A stretch of 64,000 nt of DNA, from NCBI GenBank assembly GCA_963726375.1, contig CAVSCE010000008.1, forward strand, positions 62,001 to 126,000, given 5' to 3'. Below the pieces are notes generated by a model. The model ran no database searches, was not told the DNA's origin, and was given only the letters and a program-made list of their open reading frames with translations. Each line of letters begins with the position of its first letter. Position 1 is the stretch's first letter. Source of the DNA: UTCFX2 sp963726375. Lineage in GTDB: Bacteria > Chloroflexota > Anaerolineae > Anaerolineales > UBA4823. Made by a program: the position numbers and the translations under genes. Below are positions 37,035-48,074 of this stretch, piece after piece.

Positions 37035-38412
37035 ATGAAATATCACATTTGGACAGAAGGCTGTCAGATGAACGTCGCTGATTCAGTCCGCGTCGCCTCT
37101 GCGCTGGAACACCTCGGTTACCATCCGACCCGCATTCCCGCTGAAGCCGATGTCATCGTGCTCAACACCTGTGTGGTTCGCCAGAGCGCCGAGGACAAAG
37201 CCTACGGCCGGCTGAGTTCGCTGCGTCCGCTGAAAGCACAAAACCCCGGATTGGTGATCAATTAATGGGCTGCCTCGTGGGCATCAGGGGTTATGATCGC
37301 TTGAAATCCCGCTTCCCCTACGTGGACGTGTTCTCCCCCCTTCCGATCCGGGCCCGCTCATCGCCTACCTGACTCAGGCCGAGACCCGCGAGCTGGAAAA
37401 AGAAAGCGTCCAGCAGCGCTACGCTCTCATGGACGGGGCGCTGCCGGGCAGCGCCGACTTGCTGCTGCCGAGGGACGAGCGCGGCCGGCTGGTCTCAGCC
37501 CATGTGCCGGTCGTGCTGGGCTGCTCGCACGCCTGCACGTTCTGCATCATCCCCTACCAGCGCGGTCCCGAGCGCAGCCGCCCCGCAGGGGATATCCTCG
37601 CCGAAGCTCGCTCCCTGGTCTCCCAGGGGGTCAAAGAGATCACCCTGCTGGGTCAGATCGTCGACCGCTACGGCAAAGATGTCCCCGAGGGTCCCAACCT
37701 GGCCGGACTGTTGAAAATCCTCCACGAAATCGAATCCCTGGAGCGGATCCGTTTCCTGACCTCCCACCCGAACTGGATGACCGCCGAGCTTCTGGACGCC
37801 GTCGCAGAGCTGCCGAAGGTGATGCCGCACATCGAAGTCCCGATCCAGGCCGGCGACGACCTGGTGCTCGAAGCGATGCACCGCGGCTACACTGCCTCGG
37901 ATTACCGCCGGCTGGTCGAAAAAATCCGTCTCCGCATCCCGGGCGTCTCGATCGCCACCGATGTCATCGTCGGCTTCCCCGGCGAGACAGAAGCTCAGTT
38001 CCAGCAAACTGCCGACCTGCTGGCCGAGCTCAAGCTGGACGTCGCCCACCTTGCCCGCTATTCTCCCCGCACCGGGACGGTATCGCAGCGGCGGATGCCG
38101 GATGACGTGCCTGAAAAAGAGAAATGGCGCCGCTTCCGACTGCTGGAAGAGCTCCAGGAAGGGATCACTGCTGAGATCAACGCCCGTTATCTGGGGGAGA
38201 CCACCCATGTCCTTTTTGAAGAAAAAGTGCGCGGCCGCTGGCGCGGCAGGACTCCTACCAACAAGCTGGTCTTCGTCCAATCGGATGAGGACCTGCGCGG
38301 CCAGATCCGGTCGGTTCAGGTGACCTGGACCGGTCCCTGGTCGATGCAGGCGCGCCTGCCGGCTTATCCAGAGTTCGATCCGGCCTCACTTCTTTCCCAA
38401 CCGGCGGATTAG
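37035..38412 (+). CDS. miaB: tRNA-2-methylthio-N6-dimethylallyladenosine synthase MiaB-type (two frameshifts)
   Basis: A methylthiotransferase of about 459 residues. The N-terminal UPF0004 domain has Cys in TEGCQMN, NTCVVRQSA and MGCLVG, which bind the second Fe-S cluster. The radical-SAM motif is CSHACTFC. EVPIQAGDDLVL, then DVIVGFPGETE and a TRAM-like C-terminus follow. Frames change near 37262 and 37336, each best explained by one base lost in a short T- or C-run, after which the normal sequence continues. The other methylthiotransferase, rimO, lies 3 kb downstream. MiaB versus the MtaB subgroup is not fully settled. Confidence 0.88.
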
Positions 38413-39206
38413 GCCTTGGCGTCCTGCGCAGCACTCCGCAGCCTGCGCAGGAACGGCGGCGTGTTCAGGCCTCGCTCCAGCAGGTAGGTCAGGTAGTGCT
38501 GCATCAGGATTTCTACTTCTCGGTTAACTTCAGCAGAGAGGCCGAGCCGCATCGCCTCGGAAAAACTGCTGCGCTGGAAATGCCGGAGCAAGTGCAGCGC
38601 GTTGATCGAGATTGGGATAGCACCGGGCGCCCCCGGGCCGCATTTCGGGCAAAGCACACCCCCTGCTTTCGCCGAAAAAAACTGGCTTTCCGGTTTGATC
38701 TCCCGGCTGCAGCCAAGGCAGTTGAAGAGCTCCGGTCGGAAGCCGACCTGGTCCAGCAGGCGCAGCTCGAAGTAGCGGATCACGGAGTCGTGGATCTGTC
38801 CCCTCCGATAGCCGCTTGAGCGTATCGGCAAGCAGCACAAAAAGCTCGCGCCCTTCCCCCTGCTCGTAAGTGAACCGATCCAGCAGCTCCACCACGTAGG
38901 AGGCATACGTAACCCCGGCCAGGTCCTCGCGAGCGGCAGGAAGGCGTCGATCGTCTCCGCCTGGGTGACGATTAAAAGATCCCTGCCACGCGCCAGCAGC
39001 AGGCTGGCGCGTGTGAAGGGTTCCAGGTGGCCCGCCTTGCGCGAGCGAATCCGCCTGACGCCCTTCGCCACAGCCTGAATTTTACCCATCTCCTGAGTGA
39101 TCAGCCACAGCAGCCGGTCTGCTTCCCCCCAGTCCGAATGGCGCAGCACGATCGCCTCGACCCGCACCACTCGCTGGCGCCTGTGACTAACTTCGCTTTC
39201 TCCCAT
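38409..39206 (-). CDS. recO: DNA repair protein RecO (two frameshifts)
   Basis: A recombination mediator that loads RecA with RecR. The N-terminal OB fold is RVVRVEAIVLRHSDWGEADRLL with the following TQEMGKIQAVAKGVR. The middle shifts frame near 38932 and again near 38808; between them the protein reads YASYVVELLDRFTYEQ in another frame. The C-terminal zinc-type cluster is CLGCSREIKPES and VLCPKCGPG. Length about 265 is normal for RecO. It ends four bases from miaB, convergent, and has no downstream partner. Confidence 0.85.
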   Translation of the reverse strand: MGESEVSHRRQRVVRVEAIVLRHSDWGEADRLLWLITQEMGKIQAVAKGVRRIRSRKAGHLEPFTRASLLLARGRDLLIVTQAETIDAFLPLARTWPGLRMPPTWWSCWIGSLTSRGKGASFLCCLPIRSSGYRRGQIHDSVIRYFELRLLDQVGFRPELFNCLGCSREIKPESQFFSAKAGGVLCPKCGPGAPGAIPISINALHLLRHFQRSSFSEAMRLGLSAEVNREVEILMQHYLTYLLERGLNTPPFLRRLRSAAQDAKA

Positions 39207-39347
39207 TCGCGCATTATATCAGGCCTGCTGCTCGCTGGAACTCCCCAGAAGTTTGGTTAACTCTCTGTCGGGCATCTGGTAAAATTCAGCCCGCTGTGAG
39301 CGTAGTACCCTTCGCTCAACTTCATATTATATTGAAAGGGCTTGACA

Positions 39348-39914
39348 ATGAAAGTACTCTTGATTAAGGACGTTTATAAATTAGGCCGCGCTGGGGAAGT
39401 AAAAAAAGTGGCCGACGGCTACGGGCGGAACTTCTTGATCCCGCAGGGCCTGGCGGTCCTGGCGACCCCTGGAGCGCTGGCTCGCTCCGAAAACATCCGC
39501 ACCCAGGCAAACGCCAAGCGAGCGGTCTTGAACAACGAGATGAGCGGCGTGGCCGAAATCCTCTCGAAGTTGACGCTGTCTTTCCCCGTAAAAGCGGGCG
39601 AAACCGGAAAGCTCTACGGCTCAATCACCCCCGCGATGATCTCCGATGCAATCAAAGCCAAATCAGACGTCGAAGTCAGCCGCCGCCAGCTCGATTTTGA
39701 GCCGATCCGAACCATCGGAACCCACCCGATCCGCGTCCGCCTGACGATCGACCTGATCCCCGAAGTCACCGTCATCGTGCACCGCGAAGGTGAAGTCGTA
39801 AGCCTTCCAGGTGAAGCGCTGGCCGCAGCGGTCGCTCAGCCTGAGGCGCAGGAAGCAGCTTCGGAGACCGAAATCCAGGCTGAAGAAACGCCGTCTGAAA
39901 CAGAAGCCGCATAG
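39348..39914 (+). CDS. rplI: 50S ribosomal protein L9
   Basis: Ribosomal protein L9, binding 23S rRNA domain V. The N-terminal MKVLLIKDVYKLGRAGEV and VADGYGRNFLIPQGLA are the L9 signature. The long connecting helix and the C-terminal domain (KLYGSITPAMISDAI) follow, with an extra acidic Ala/Glu-rich tail of about 35 residues beyond the usual end. The start is the ATG at 39348 after an AAAGGG site. The candidate promoter is TTAACT, 17 bases, TAAAAT upstream. Confidence 0.95.
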   Translation: MKVLLIKDVYKLGRAGEVKKVADGYGRNFLIPQGLAVLATPGALARSENIRTQANAKRAVLNNEMSGVAEILSKLTLSFPVKAGETGKLYGSITPAMISDAIKAKSDVEVSRRQLDFEPIRTIGTHPIRVRLTIDLIPEVTVIVHREGEVVSLPGEALAAAVAQPEAQEAASETEIQAEETPSETEAA

Positions 39915-39953
39915 CAGATTTGAAACCTTCTGGGCAGGATAGCCCGATCGCCG

Positions 39954-39999
39954 CCTCGGCCTGGACCTGCTTCCGCATTTTAATCCAGGCCGAGGTGAT
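39954..39999 (+). promoter_or_regulatory. Hairpin covering the rodZ Shine-Dalgarno sequence
   Basis: CCTCGGCCTGGA (39954-39965) pairs perfectly with TCCAGGCCGAGG (39984-39995), loop 18 nt. The strong Shine-Dalgarno GAGGTGAT (39992-39999) begins inside the right arm, nine bases before the rodZ ATG, so the fold would hide it. Confidence 0.65.
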
Positions 40000-40008
40000 G
40001 ATTAACAG

Positions 40009-41292
40009 ATGAGCGAACAGATCGGTCAACAGCTCCGCCAGAAACGCGAGCAACGAGCCCTGACCATCGAGCAGGCCGCTGCCGCCACCCGGATTCGGGC
40101 GCATTACCTCCGGGCGATCGAATTCAGCGAATGGGAGGCGCTGCCGTCCGCTGTTCATGTCCGCGGTTTTCTGCGCGCCTACGCGGAGTACCTCGAGCTG
40201 GACTCAGAGCCGCTCATCGCCAGGCTGGAAGGTATGGCAACTTCCCTGCCCTTTCCGCAGCCAACTCAACCCCCGCCCAATTCGCAGCCCCCGATCAACG
40301 AAACTGCCCGGCAGAACCAGGAAGAAGCCGGGGAGATATTCAAGGATATCGGCCGCAAGCTCCTGGGTCAGCGTGAGCTGCTCGGGCTTTCACTCGAAGA
40401 CGTCGAGCGCCACACCCACATCCGCCAGCATTACCTGCGTGCCCTCGAAGCTGGGAACCTGGAAGGGCTCCCTTCCCCTGTCCAGGGCAGGGGGATGCTC
40501 AACAATTATGCTTCCTTCCTGGGCTTGAATTCTGAGGCGCTGCTCTTGCGTTTTGCGGATGGTCTCCAGGCGCAGCTTCAGGCTCGCCGCTCTGCCGATC
40601 CGCAGTCATCGAAGCCAGTCCCAATCAAAGAAAAAACTATCCCACCTTCTCGCCTCCGCAAGCTGCTCTCTCCAGATATCCTGATCGGTGGATCGCTCGT
40701 GATTTTTCTGGGTGTTTTCATCGTCTGGGGCGTGATCCGGATCTTTGCGATGACCTCTGAAACCGATCTGCTGCCTACCGCCCCGTCGATCGCAGAAATC
40801 CTGCTTGCGACCTCCACACCCAGCCAGACCCCCATACCTCTGCCGGAGACCCCTACACCGCCTTCACAGGCCGGCCTCTTCCCGACCCAGCCGGTTTTTC
40901 CCACCGGTACACTGGAGGAAGGCGCCGAGCCTCCTGCTTCAGGTGGAGCAGCCGTACAGGTCTACCTGACCATCCTGCAGCGCGCCTGGATGCGGGTCAC
41001 CGTGGACGGCAAAATCGAATTCCAGGGACGGGTGATCGCGGGCAGCGCTTACCCGTTCGTCGGCAGCTCGCAGGTCGAAGTCCTGACCAGTAACGGGGCT
41101 GCCTTGCAGGTATTCTTCAACGGCACGGACGTTGGGACGATGGGCGAAGCTAACGAGATCGTGGATCTGGTGTTCACCGCTCAGGGCGCCTTCCCACCCA
41201 CACCGACGGTAACCCCGACGCCCGCTCCCACGCAGCCCATCATCCCGACCGTCCCGCCTGCAGCCACGCCCGCTCCCCCGGCGAATCCGTGA
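40009..41292 (+). CDS. RodZ-like cytoskeleton protein with two helix-turn-helix domains
   Basis: A 427-residue membrane protein. Two tandem RodZ-type HTH_25 domains (LRQKREQRALTIEQAAAATR near residue 9 and a second block with LLGLSLEDVERHTHIRQHY near residue 124) lie in the cytoplasm. One transmembrane helix (ILIGGSLVIFLGVFIVWGV) is followed by a Pro/Thr-rich spacer and a C-terminal DUF4115 beta domain (RAWMRVTVDGKIEFQGRVI). RodZ links MreB to the membrane in rod-shape growth; the doubled HTH is unusual. Translation may be limited by the hairpin over its Shine-Dalgarno site. Confidence 0.82.
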   Translation: MSEQIGQQLRQKREQRALTIEQAAAATRIRAHYLRAIEFSEWEALPSAVHVRGFLRAYAEYLELDSEPLIARLEGMATSLPFPQPTQPPPNSQPPINETARQNQEEAGEIFKDIGRKLLGQRELLGLSLEDVERHTHIRQHYLRALEAGNLEGLPSPVQGRGMLNNYASFLGLNSEALLLRFADGLQAQLQARRSADPQSSKPVPIKEKTIPPSRLRKLLSPDILIGGSLVIFLGVFIVWGVIRIFAMTSETDLLPTAPSIAEILLATSTPSQTPIPLPETPTPPSQAGLFPTQPVFPTGTLEEGAEPPASGGAAVQVYLTILQRAWMRVTVDGKIEFQGRVIAGSAYPFVGSSQVEVLTSNGAALQVFFNGTDVGTMGEANEIVDLVFTAQGAFPPTPTVTPTPAPTQPIIPTVPPAATPAPPANP

Positions 41293-41319
41293 TTCCATCG
41301 ATCCACTCGGAAGATAATA

Positions 41320-42657
41320 ATGGACCCAAAAACATTCCATCTCATCTCGCTGGGCTGCGCCAAAAATACGGTCGATTCGTCTTCGATGGCCCAGCTGATG
41401 GACCGCTCCGGATACCAGCTGCGCCATGACCCGAAGAAAGCCTCGGTTCTGATCGTGAATACCTGCGGATTCATCGGCCGCGGCCCGGGAAGAGTCGCTC
41501 CAGGTGCTGAAAGAGCTGGCGGCTAAGAAGCGCAAGGGCCAGCTGCTGATCGCCGCCGGCTGCCTGACCCAGCGCTACGGCGTCGAAGTCGCCCGCCAGG
41601 TGCCGGGCGTCGACGGCATCCTGGGCACGCGGCGCTGGATGGACATCGTCGAATTGGTCCAGGCGCTGCGCTCCAGTCCGCACCCCGGACCGCTCTACCA
41701 CCTGCCTGAGGCGTCCGTCGTCGAGCACGACGAGCGCGGCGCCCAGCGGGTCTCCATCGAGGGCCGCAGCGCCTACCTGAAGATCGCCGACGGCTGCCGC
41801 CGGCCGTGCGCCTTCTGCGCCATCCCGCTGATCAAAGGGAACGCTCCTCAGCCGCCCGGAGCAGACGATCCTCGCCGAAGCGCGCTTCCTCCAGGACTGC
41901 GGCGTGCGCGAGCTCGTTCTGATCGCCCAGGACACGACCGATTACGGGCACGACCTGGGCCTGAAAGACGGGCTGTCCCGCCTGCTCGAGAAGCTGGTCC
42001 TCGCGGCCCCAAAGATCGACTGGATCCGCGTCCTGTACGCCTACCCCGGCTACGTCAGCGACCGGCTGATCGAGGTGATGGCCGGCAATCCCCAGATCCT
42101 GCCCTACCTGGACATCCCCCTCCAGCACGCCCACCCGGATATGCTCCAGCGCATGCGCCGCCCGGCGAACATCGATTGGGTCCGCCGCACGCTCGCGAAG
42201 ATGCGCCGGGCGATGCCCGACCTGGCGCTGCGCTCCACCTTCATCGTCGGCTACCCCGGCGAGACCGAGGCAGAGTTCCAGGCTCTGCTCGATTTCCTGG
42301 CCGAGATCCGCTTCGACCGGGTCGGCGCGTTCCAGTTCTCCTTCGAGCCAGGCACCTCCAGCGAGCCGCTCGGCGACCCGGTCCCCGCCGAGGTGAAAGC
42401 AGCAGCGCTACGACCGGCTGATGGAGCTTCAAGCTTCGATCTCGCTCGAGAAAAACCAGGCCTGGGTCGGCAGGACGCTCGACGTGCTGGTCGAAGGCGC
42501 CGGCGACGGGCTTGCGATGGGCCGCTCGTTTCGCGACGCCCCGGAGATCGACGGGCTGGTGATCGTCGAAGGCGAGCTGCCGCTCGGCGAGATCGTCCCG
42601 GTGCGCATCCACGGTGCGATGACCTACGACCTGACTGGAGTTCCTCCAAAAAAGTGA
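41320..42657 (+). CDS. rimO: Ribosomal protein S12 methylthiotransferase RimO (three frameshifts)
   Basis: Methylthiolates Asp of ribosomal protein S12. N-terminal Cys are in LISLGCAKNTVDS and NTCGFIG, then AAGCLTQRYG; the radical-SAM motif is CRRPCAFCAIPLIKG. Further blocks are SRPPEQTILAEARFLQ, PYLDIPLQHAHPDMLQRM and STFIVGYPGETEAEF, with a TRAM-type C-terminus. Frames change near 41480, 41840 and 42400, each by one extra base, so the whole gene length is still a multiple of three and gives about 445 residues, the normal size. The start is ATG at 41320, soon after the rodZ stop. Confidence 0.9.
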
Positions 42658-42729
42658 TTAACAGGCCGGATACAAATCCCGAATTCATTGCCTGAAACAA
42701 CAATTTTCATACAGAAAGTGTCTTCCCTG

Positions 42730-43723
42730 ATGCTCGATCTCAACTCCCCCGAAATCTCCTTCCTCGTCCAGGCTGTCCGCCAGGCCGCACTTCTCGTCCG
42801 CCACGTCCAGGCCGAGCTGGTCTTGCCCGCCATCACCAAGGACGACCGCTCGCCGGTCACCGTCGCCGACTTCGCCGCCCAGGCGCTGGTCGCCCGCCTG
42901 TTGGTCGACCACTTTCCGGATAACCCGCTCGTCGCCGAGGAAGCCTCCGCCGCCTTGAAAGCCCCGGGCGCAGAGGACACCCTTGCGACAGTCGTCCGCT
43001 TCGTCTCCCGCGCCTCCGGGCCCGCTTCCCCCGACCAGGTCTGCGCCTGGATCGACCGTGGCCGCTCCGAATTCTCGTCGCGCTTTTGGGTGCTCGACCC
43101 GATCGACGGGACGAAAGGATTCCTGCGCCGCGACCAGTACGCCGTCGCACTCGCCCTGGTCCAGGACGGTCAGGTCCAGGTCGGCGCCCTCGGCTGCCCA
43201 AACCTGGTGGATGCATCGACCCCAGACTTCCATGGCCCCGGCTCGCTTCTGGTCGCCGCCCGCGGCCAGGGGACGTGGACGACCTCGCTCGAATCACCTG
43301 GCGTCTATCAGCAGCTTGCACGTCTCCGCGATCAGCGACCCCTCCAGAGCCCGCCTGCTGCGCTCGGTCGAATCCGGCCACACCAACATCGACCAGATCG
43401 ACCAGGTGGCCGCTTCCATGGGCATCCATGCCGACCCGGTCCAGATGGACAGCCAGGCCAAGTACGCTGTGCTCGCCGCCGGCGGGGGCGAGCTGATGCT
43501 GCGCCTGCTCTCCCCCTCAAAGCTGGATTACCGCGAGAAAATCTGGGACCAGGCGGCTGGCTCGCTCGTGCTGGAAGAGGCCGGCGGTCGGCTCACCGAT
43601 CTCGATGGCGCCTCGCTCGACTTCACGACTGGCCGAAACCTCACCCGCAACCGCGGCGTCCTCGCCTCGAACGGCATGCTCCATGCATCCGCATTAGCAG
43701 CCCTTCGCGAGATTGGAGTTTGA
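42730..43723 (+). CDS. 3'(2'),5'-bisphosphate nucleotidase / inositol monophosphatase family (one frameshift)
   Basis: A Li-sensitive Mg-dependent phosphatase of the HAL2/CysQ type, about 330 residues. The metal-binding motif WVLDPIDGTKGFLRRDQYAVALAL is the HAL2 hallmark, with the Glu in PLVAEEAS upstream and KIWDQAAGSLVLEEAGG downstream. The frame changes near 43316 through one extra base, then resumes HVSAISDPSRARLL. It removes phosphate from PAP, a by-product of sulfotransfer. Start at the ATG at 42730; a longer start at 42688 has no family support. Just downstream lies a membrane glycosyltransferase. Confidence 0.85.
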
Positions 43724-43740
43724 TCGGTCCGCTTCCCTCG

Positions 43741-45285
43741 ATGAGTTCGATCCCTGCACTTCCGCCCTGCTTATATCGCAGTCCTGCTCAGCCTGGTGGC
43801 CGTGTTCGCTGCCTACCGGGTCCACGACCGCGTCTTCGAGGGGATGGCACACCTGGAAGACGAGATGGCCTACCTGTGGCAGGCCCAGGTGATCGCCCAG
43901 GGACAGCTGACCGTTCCTTCGCCGCCCAACCCGAAGAGCTTCCTGTTCCCCTTTGTCGTGGACTACAACGGGCAGCGCTTCGGCAAATACCCGCTGGGCT
44001 GGCCGGTCGTGCTGGCAATCGGCGAGCGCCTGAACCTTCGCCATTGGGTCAACCCGCTCCTGGCCGGGCTTGGAGTCTGGCTCACCTACCTGCTCGGCCG
44101 CAAGCGTCTTCGGTGAGACGGTCGGGTTGCTCGCCGCCGGCCTGACCGTCAGCTCGCCCTTCTTCTTGATGAACTCCGGGTCGCTGCTCTCTCACCCGCT
44201 CGGATTGGTGCTGAGCACGGCCTTTGTGCTGGCCTGGTTTGACGCCTTCCTGGAGCCAGTTTCAAAAAAACCGTGGCTGCCTGCCCTGGTCGCTGCGGCC
44301 TCTCTCGGGCTGCTGGCGCTCTCTCGCCCGTTTACAGCCCTCGCCGTGGCGCTGCCGTTTATGTTCCATGGTCTGTACCTTTTCTTCCGAGCTGGAGGCG
44401 CGGTCCGGCGCCGGTTGATCCTGTTCGGCGGCCTTACGCTGGCGATCGCCTCGCTCCATTTCGCCTGGCAGTACGCCGTCACCGGCGACCCTCTGCTCAA
44501 TCCCTATACACTCTGGTGGCCGTATGACAAAATCGGCTTCGGTCCCGGCGTCGGCCGGATCGACGGCGGACATACCCTGAACCAGGCCTGGGTTAACACC
44601 CGCTTCAACATCCACGTCGGCCGCTTTGACCTGTTCGGCTGGGCTGGGTGGTCGCTGATCTTTCTTCCCTTCGGCCTGATTGCTCTGATCCGAGACCGCA
44701 ATAGTCGGGCCATATTGCCGGTCAGCGTTTTCTTCAGCCTGTTTGTGCTCTATCACGCCTATTGGATCGGCGCCTGGGTCTTCGGCCCGCGCTACTATTA
44801 TGAAGGGCTGTTCAGCCTCACCCTTCTGACTGCTCTTGGGATCGCCTTTCTGGCGGGCTGGCCCACCCTTCCCGGCGTGCCATTCCCCAACTACTCTGGC
44901 TGGCGCAAAGCCCAGCCGCTCGGCATGACCTTCCTGCTCGGCCTGCTCCTGGCGGCGAACCTGACTCTATATTCCCCGCCGGATGGAGATGCTCACCGGC
45001 CTCTACGGCGTCCAGCGCTCGCACCTGGCACCTTTCCAGACCCCCTCCGCCCTGGCGCTGACCCCGGCGCTGGTCATCGTCCATACTTCTGAAAGTTGGA
45101 TCGAATACGGCACGCTGCTCGAGCTCGAGAGCCCCTTCCTGGATACACCGTTCATTTTTGTCTATTCGCGCGGCGCAGAGACCGATTCTGAAGTCGCCGC
45201 CCATTTCCCGGACCGCAATATCCTCCATTATTACCCGGCTGATCACCCCGATGTCTTCTATCCCGAACCCCTCCCACCCGAATAA
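43741..45285 (+). CDS. GT39/PMT-type membrane glycosyltransferase (about three frameshifts)
   Basis: About 515 residues with roughly ten hydrophobic helices. The acidic loop after helix 1, HLEDEMAYLWQAQVIAQGQL, and LGWPVVLAIGERL then the following RPFTALAVALPF helix resemble ArnT/PMT family transferases, which use lipid-linked sugars. The C-terminal part faces out and contains DTPFIFVYSRG and ADHPDVFYPEP. Frames change near 43759, 44104 and 44980; between them the sequence reads on. Start at 43741 is provisional. The transferred sugar and acceptor are not known. Confidence 0.72.
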
Positions 45286-45393
45286 TCCATGGACCGGCCT
45301 CGGTGGGCTTGCAATTCTTCAACCGCCCTTTAGCCAACCTTTACACCTTTTTTATTGCTTTTTTGATCTTCAGAGATTATCCTCAACAAAAAT

Positions 45394-47262
45394 ATGAGCG
45401 AAGCCGCTTATCGAATATTGGTTGTGGATGACGACACTGCCCAGGCTGAGATGATGAGGGAGTTCTTACGACTCTCAGGCTTCAAGCAGATTGACCGCGC
45501 CTCCGATATCCACGGCTTCTGGCAGATCCTCAGCCAGCACGATTACGACATCATCCTGCTCGACTACCGCCTGCCCGACGGCACAGGGCTGGACGTCCTG
45601 GACCAGATGGCCAGACGCAAGCGCCAGATCCCTGTGATCATGGTGACCGGCCAGGGCAATGAGCGGATCGCAGCGCAGGCCATCCTGCGCGGCGCCTCAG
45701 ACTACCTTTTAAAAAGCGGCGACTACCTGGTCACCCTGCCGGCGTTGATCCAAAAATCGATCCAGGCGCACAATCTCAAGCTCTCGATGCAGAAGTCGCT
45801 CGAGCAGGATCCGCTACCAGGCCCTGCTGCTCAACAACGTGCGCGACGCGATCGTCGTCTGGGACATGGCCGGGCGGATCACCTACTGGAACCCGGCTGC
45901 CGGCGCCCTGTTTGGCTGCAACGCCGATGAGCGCCTCGGTCGCCCGGTAGAGCAGGTATACCTCGCCACCTTCACACCGCCGATCGACCCGCCCAAAAAC
46001 GGTGAAGTCCCTCCCAGTCATGTCGTCCGCCAGGTATCTCACCGCGCCGGGAAGACGATCTGGGTCAGCTCGCGCCTGACCGCACTTCGAGACGAAAAAA
46101 GCTCCAGCCGGCCTGATCGGCTACATGGACGTTTCGCATGACATCACCCGCAGCGTGGATGCCGAAGGCGCCCTGCGCGAGAGCGAAGCCCGCTACCGCG
46201 CCATCGTTGAAGATTACCAGACCGAGCTGATCTGCAGGTTTAAGCCAAACGGCACGCTGACCTTTGTCAACGAAGTCTTCTGCCGCTACTTCGGCAAAGA
46301 GCGCGAAGAGCTGCTCGGGATGAATTTCCTCTATTTCATCCCCGAGAGCGATCGCCCAAGGATGATCCAGCATCTGGTCTCGTTTGGGATGGATAACAAA
46401 TGTTGCGACGCTGGAGCACCAGGTCGAGCAGCGCGGCCAGGGTCTGCGCTGGCTGCAGCGCACCGACCGGGCCATCTTCGACGCCCGCGGCCGGATCCTC
46501 GAATTTCAGTCCGTCGGCCGCGACATCACCGACCGCAAGCAGATGGAATCCCAGATCCAGGCCGCCCAGTCCCACCTGATCCAGGCTGCCCGCATGGCCA
46601 CGATCGGCGAAGTCGCCTCCGGCGTCGCCCACCAGATCTACAACCCGCTCACCACCATCATCGCCGACGCTCAGATCCTGCGCCGCAGCCTGTCCACCGG
46701 ACCACCCGGGTCGTGAATCCGCCGAAGCGATCGAGCAGGCCGGCTGGCGCCTCCAGCAGGTCGTCCAGCGCCTGATGGAGTTCTCGCGCCCCGCCGGCGA
46801 AACCCTCGAACCGGTCTCGATCACCGCGACCATCCAGGCCGCGGTTTCGCTCGTCCGCGCCAGCCTGGAATGCCGAGATCGGCTCATCCTCGAGACTGCG
46901 ACGAAGCCCTCCCGCGGTCGTCGGCAGCCGCGGCCAGCTTGAAGCCTGTGGGTCAACCTGCTCCTGCTCGCCCGGGATGCTGCCGATCAGGACACGGGAC
47001 TAATTCGATCCGCATCACTTCCCGGCGGAGTCCGCCCAATGCCGCTGTGGTCGAGATCTGCGATGACGGCCGCCCCATCCCGCCCGACCAGCTCGCCGCG
47101 ATATTCGAGCCCAATTTCATCGGCCCGACCAGCGGGCGCGGCTCCGGCATGGAGTTGAGCATCTGCCGTGAGATCGTCCGCCAATATGGCGGTCAGATCG
47201 TCGCAGAAAACACCCCTGCGGAACATACGACGATCCGTGTCACCCTTCCCGGGGAGGTCTGA
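45394..47262 (+). CDS. Hybrid histidine kinase: receiver, two PAS, kinase (many frameshifts)
   Basis: About 620 residues. An N-terminal receiver domain has the Asp in IILLDYRLPDGTGL and Lys in SDYLLKSGDY. Two PAS domains follow (VRDAIVVWDMAGRITYWNPAA; YQTELICRFKPNGTLTFV), then the HisKA H-box GEVASGVAHQIYNPL and a damaged but readable HATPase (WVNLLLLARDA, VEICDDGRPIPP, SGMELSICREIVRQYGG). Frames change near 45810, 46099, 46401, 46708, 46879, 46930 and 47000. Its gene is followed three bases later by a response regulator, so the two are a pair. Confidence 0.8.
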
Positions 47263-47264
47263 CA

Positions 47265-48071
47265 ATGGAACCAGCCAGCATCCTTGTAATTGAAGACGAT
47301 TACATCGTCGCCCGTACCATCGAGCGCAGCCTGAAAAGCGATGAGTTCAAGGTCACCCTCGCCAGCCGCGGTGAGAAAGGCATCTTCATGGCCCGCCAGG
47401 ATACGCCCCGACCTGGTCATCCTGGATATCATCATGCCCGATATGGACGGCTACCAGGTCTGCAAAGCCATGCGCTCCGATCCGCAGCTCTCCGAGATCC
47501 CGATCCTCTTCCTGACCGCCAAAGTCAAGCCGCAGGACAAGATCGCCGGCTTCAAGGTCGGCGCGGATGATTACCTCTGCAAGCCTTTCAACATCGACGA
47601 GCTCATCCTGCGGGTGCGCGCCATCCTGCGCCGAACCCGCGAAGGCTGCGGAAGTGACGACTGCCGTCCCCGCAGTCAAGACGCCATCCCCACGCCTCCC
47701 GCCCACTGCCTCGCGCGTCGAGACTACATCCTGGACACGCGCACCTTTGAGCTTCATACCCCCACCCGTGGCGTGGTCCGCCTCACCCCGCTCCAGTACG
47801 ACCTGCTCTACCACCTGATGACCCACCCCGGCGAAACCTTCTCTCCCAGCCGCCTGCTCGATGAATCTGGGATTTCCCCTCCGGAAAAGGCAGCCCGGAC
47901 CTGGTGCGCGTGCATATCAAGACGCTCCGCGAGCGGATCGAAGTCGACCCGACCCACCCGGCCTTCATCCGCACCGTGCCCGGCCGGGGTTATGCAGTCG
48001 GTAATCCGCCGGAACCCCCCGCCCATCCGGTCGCTCCATCTTCCGAACCCTCCCCAACGCGGGTAAAATAA
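47265..48071 (+). CDS. OmpR-family response regulator (several frameshifts)
   Basis: About 268 residues. The receiver domain shows ILVIEDDYIVARTI, the phospho-acceptor in LVILDIIMPDMDGY and Lys in DDYLCKPFNIDEL. The linker is Pro/Thr-rich. The winged-helix DNA-binding domain has RLTPLQYDLLYHLMTHPGE and RVHIKTLRERIEVDP with the terminal RTVPGRGYAVG. Frames change near 47400, 47643, 47715, 47864 and 47878. It probably receives phosphate from the hybrid kinase just upstream. Confidence 0.83.
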
Positions 48072-48074
48072 AGC

